From Fimbriimonadaceae bacterium (GTDB lineage: Bacteria > Armatimonadota > Fimbriimonadia > Fimbriimonadales > Fimbriimonadaceae), in assembly GCA_019694835.1 (NCBI GenBank), contig JAIBBE010000007.1, positions 1 to 7,864 on the forward strand: a stretch of DNA of 7,864 nt, read 5' to 3'. Position 1 is the stretch's first letter; each line of letters starts with the position of its first letter. Position numbers and translations under genes: made by a program. Positions 6,455 to 7,864 of this stretch are shown here, piece after piece. Below the pieces are notes generated by a model that saw only the letters and a program-made list of their open reading frames with translations, ran no database searches and had not been told where the DNA came from.

Positions 6455-7623
6455 CGTTTGGTCCAGACTCGATCCAGCGCCGCGGCGAACTCAGGGTTGT
6501 CCACGTCAAGGTGACCATAAACCCGTTCAACCGTCTCCGCCGCTGCCCAACCGCCCGCTTCACGCGCCAGCACGGTATTACCCCCTGATGCCTCTAGAAC
6601 GTTCGTTGCGAACTGGTGACGGAACGAATGGGGACGAACGGTCCTCAGCCCCGCTCGTCTACTCGCACGGGCCAACATGCCCCGCGCGGCCGCCGGCGCC
6701 CACGGTTCCCCGGCCGCGGGACCTTGCAGCTGTACAAACAGCATCCCGTGGCGAACATCAGCCGGGTACTCCGTCGTAATGTATTCGAAGTAGGAATGGA
6801 TCATCGCCGGGCTTACCCGTCGAATTCCCCCTCCACTTACGACGCCCCCCTCGAAGCTCCATGAATTCTTCGTCTTCACCCTCGCCCTGTTGGGATTCCC
6901 GTCCCGATGGCATATGTGCACGTGGGGTGCCCTGCACTGACCGCACTGCGCTCCCTCGCGTAGATGCAGATCAACCAAGTGGAGACCGCATAGCTCGCCG
7001 ATGCGGAACCCGGCATCAGCGAGCCACGTGACAGCCATCGCATCCCGTGCTGACGTGACGACAGCCAGCAGCTTTGTCCTTGCCTCCTCTGGGGGTAGCT
7101 TCGGATGCCTGATCCGTGTGGCTCGCCTAGGCGAAAGCGGATTCACCGGCAGGGATTCAGCTAAGTGTCCCAACAACATTCGGTTCCGATCCACCTTCGT
7201 CGGAAGACGATCCTGCTTGAGCTCATCAGCGAGTGCGCGATTGATGCCTTTGGTGGCAAGAAACAGGTAGAACCTCTTAAGGCATGCAGCCGATGTCTGC
7301 AATGTGCTCTCTTGATAGGGCTTCGTTGCCGAACGCCAGGGGCTTCCCATAGGGCCGCGGTAGTCGGCCCCTATCGCCCCCATGTACCTCGTGAGGTCTC
7401 GAAAAGTAGCCGACTCTCGCGCGAGTCGCTCGGACTCCAACCACCTCAAGTGGTCGACCAAGAGATAGGCATACGTTCGATCGGTGCCTCCGGCACAGGT
7501 TCTGAGGAACCCGTCGCACAAGGAGTCAAGCCGTCCCTCGGAGTCGAAGATCGTGTAGTTCACACGACCATCCCCTCGTGCGACTTCCTGCACTCTCGCC
7601 ACCCCGAAGATCGCCTGCTTCAC
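6451..7623 (-). CDS. TnpA-like tyrosine recombinase/integrase (site-specific transposase)
   Basis: 390 residues from the second of two adjacent GTG codons. The GTG at 7623 is chosen because AGGAGG ends 6 bases before it; the GTG at 7626 has only 3 bases of spacing. Residues about 30-135 resemble an N-terminal SAM-like core-binding domain. The catalytic domain starts near 175: Arg207 in AGFRIGELCGL, candidate Lys250 (RVKTKNS), His332 and Arg335 in PHSFRHQFATNV, Trp359 in GGW, and nucleophile Tyr369 in VERVYGHL. This is the complete R-K-H-R-W-Y set, so it should be active. A cysteine/histidine-rich insert (CGQCRAPHVHICH, residues 227-239) sits between box I and the beta-hairpin and may bind zinc. 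As the first gene of the operon it probably performs strand exchange at the element ends together with the large recombinase, whose GTG overlaps its stop. Confidence 0.93.
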   Translation of the reverse strand: MKQAIFGVARVQEVARGDGRVNYTIFDSEGRLDSLCDGFLRTCAGGTDRTYAYLLVDHLRWLESERLARESATFRDLTRYMGAIGADYRGPMGSPWRSATKPYQESTLQTSAACLKRFYLFLATKGINRALADELKQDRLPTKVDRNRMLLGHLAESLPVNPLSPRRATRIRHPKLPPEEARTKLLAVVTSARDAMAVTWLADAGFRIGELCGLHLVDLHLREGAQCGQCRAPHVHICHRDGNPNRARVKTKNSWSFEGGVVSGGGIRRVSPAMIHSYFEYITTEYPADVRHGMLFVQLQGPAAGEPWAPAAARGMLARASRRAGLRTVRPHSFRHQFATNVLEASGGNTVLAREAGGWAAAETVERVYGHLDVDNPEFAAALDRVWTKR

Positions 7624-7626
7624 CAC

Positions 7627-7656
7627 TCACCTCCTGAACGTCACAAACACTGCCAT
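7627..7656 (-). other. Possible 9-residue leader peptide (MAVFVTFRR) upstream of the recombinase
   Basis: ATG at 7656, TGA at 7627-7629, directly followed by the GTG-GTG start region of the recombinase gene. Its last two codons, AGG-AGG for Arg-Arg, are themselves the Shine-Dalgarno sequence of the recombinase, so ribosomes finishing the leader would cover that site. A strong Shine-Dalgarno (7673-7678) lies upstream, but the spacing to this ATG is long (about 16 bases). Such a short frame can arise by chance; it is recorded for its arrangement, not for conservation. Confidence 0.3.
7630..7635 (-). promoter_or_regulatory. Ribosome binding site of the TnpA-like recombinase
   Basis: The minus strand reads AGGAGG, extended to AGGAGGTGA, a near-full match to the 16S anti-Shine-Dalgarno. 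Spacing favours the GTG at 7623 over the one at 7626. Confidence 0.8.
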
Positions 7657-7672
7657 CTGCAGTAGGTTAACT

Positions 7673-7678
7673 CCTCCT
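7673..7678 (-). promoter_or_regulatory. Second Shine-Dalgarno sequence in the leader
   Basis: The minus strand reads AAAGGAGGA around this site. It lies about 47 bases upstream of the recombinase start and can serve only an upstream initiation event, either the small leader at 7656 (long spacing) or a non-ATG start such as the CTG at 7662. No confident -35/-10 promoter pair is visible between here and 7760. Confidence 0.4.
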
Positions 7679-7740
7679 TTTGGCGGCCAAGAGCAGTTAG
7701 TACATACGTCATGGACAGCTGATACTAGGTAAGTAAAATC

Positions 7741-7863
7741 CAAAAACACGTAGCCGCAGGAACTTTCCGACAGGCGCTTGGCCCACGACGGCGGCTCGCG
7801 GCGCACTCCGCTGCCGTCCGCGGCGAGGTAGGGCTGACCGACGAGCTCGGCGGGCTCGTACTG
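7741..7863 (-). pseudogene. Probable 3'-truncated host gene fragment at the insertion boundary; product not recognised
   Basis: A minus-strand frame enters from the right edge and begins QYEPAELVGQPYLAADGSG, with PPSWAKRLSE further on. Nearly every third codon position is G or C up to about 7770, after which the codons become AT-rich (GTG TTT TTG GAT TTT). This is the pattern of a high-GC chromosomal gene interrupted by a foreign element and running in the same direction as it. The frame stays open through the leader until the TGA at 7627-7629, immediately before the recombinase start. I do not recognise the protein family from this short piece. The exact junction and the missing 3' part cannot be seen here. 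Confidence 0.5.
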
Positions 7864-7864
7864 G

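Larger units (their letters stand above)
1..7760 (-). mobile_element. Tn554-family-like transposon, one end and front part; right boundary approximate
   Basis: Three genes in the order small tyrosine recombinase, large tyrosine recombinase, small HTH/coiled-coil protein match the tnpA-tnpB-tnpC layout of Tn554-type transposons. In that family the trio sits at one end of the element and cargo follows. The cargo here is a Vsr nuclease and two DNA methyltransferase homologues on the same strand. The right boundary is inferred only from a change in composition: right of about 7760 a minus-strand frame has almost exclusively G/C third positions, and left of it the sequence turns AT-rich. No terminal inverted repeats are visible, which agrees with Tn554 relatives lacking them. 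The left end is outside the window. A RIT element (three recombinases) is excluded because the third protein has no recombinase motifs. Confidence 0.7.

Noticed and set aside
3225..7626. RIT (recombinase-in-trio) element
   Set aside because: Only two of the three proteins have tyrosine-recombinase boxes; the third is HTH plus coiled coil, as in Tn554-type elements.
7700..7740. Short inverted repeat (tact/agta) and near-palindrome catacgtcatg in the leader
   Set aside because: Too short and imperfect to call a terminator, operator or transposon end.
1..7864. tRNA, rRNA, CRISPR array or Rho-independent terminator
   Set aside because: No cloverleaf-like segment, no regularly spaced repeats, and no GC-rich hairpin followed by a T run was seen; the genes leave almost no intergenic space.

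Overview
The window shows the front part of a Tn554-family-like mobile element carrying DNA-modification genes. All convincing genes lie on the minus strand, so it reads right to left. Mid-to-high GC (roughly 55-60% in the lines I sampled), GTG starts, strong Shine-Dalgarno sites and a very GC-rich flanking reading frame at the right edge suggest a high-GC bacterium. An actinobacterium is my best guess, but nothing here is diagnostic of a genus.

Layout in transcription order. At 7864 to about 7760 there is a GC3-rich reading frame that looks like a host gene broken by the insertion. From about 7760 to 7627 there is a short, AT-richer leader holding two perfect Shine-Dalgarno sequences and a possible 9-codon peptide. 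Then comes the three-gene transposition module: a TnpA-like tyrosine recombinase (7623-6451), a large TnpB-like tyrosine recombinase with zinc-finger-like repeats (6454-3836), and a TnpC-like HTH/coiled-coil protein (3839-3225). The cargo follows without a break: a Vsr-type mismatch endonuclease (3228-2761), a cytosine-5 DNA methyltransferase (2729-1443), and a type III Mod-like adenine methyltransferase homologue (1409-36). The other end of the element and probably more cargo lie beyond position 1.

The genes are tightly coupled: three successive junctions are 4-base stop/start overlaps (GTGA, ATGA, ATGA), including the one between the transposition module and vsr. Transposition and modification genes therefore look like one translationally coupled operon.

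Both methyltransferases are abnormal. The cytosine enzyme has its motifs in circularly permuted order (IX, X, then I to VIII) behind a MerR-type HTH, with little room for a normal target-recognition domain. The adenine-type enzyme has DPPR in place of DPPY/F/W, a cadherin-like He_PIG domain inserted in its body, and stops before the AdoMet-binding FxGxG motif, so it may be half of a split enzyme or a non-catalytic sensor. A Vsr nuclease next to two odd methyltransferases, with no ordinary restriction enzyme in view, makes this a candidate defence or epigenetic module whose effector genes probably lie to the left.
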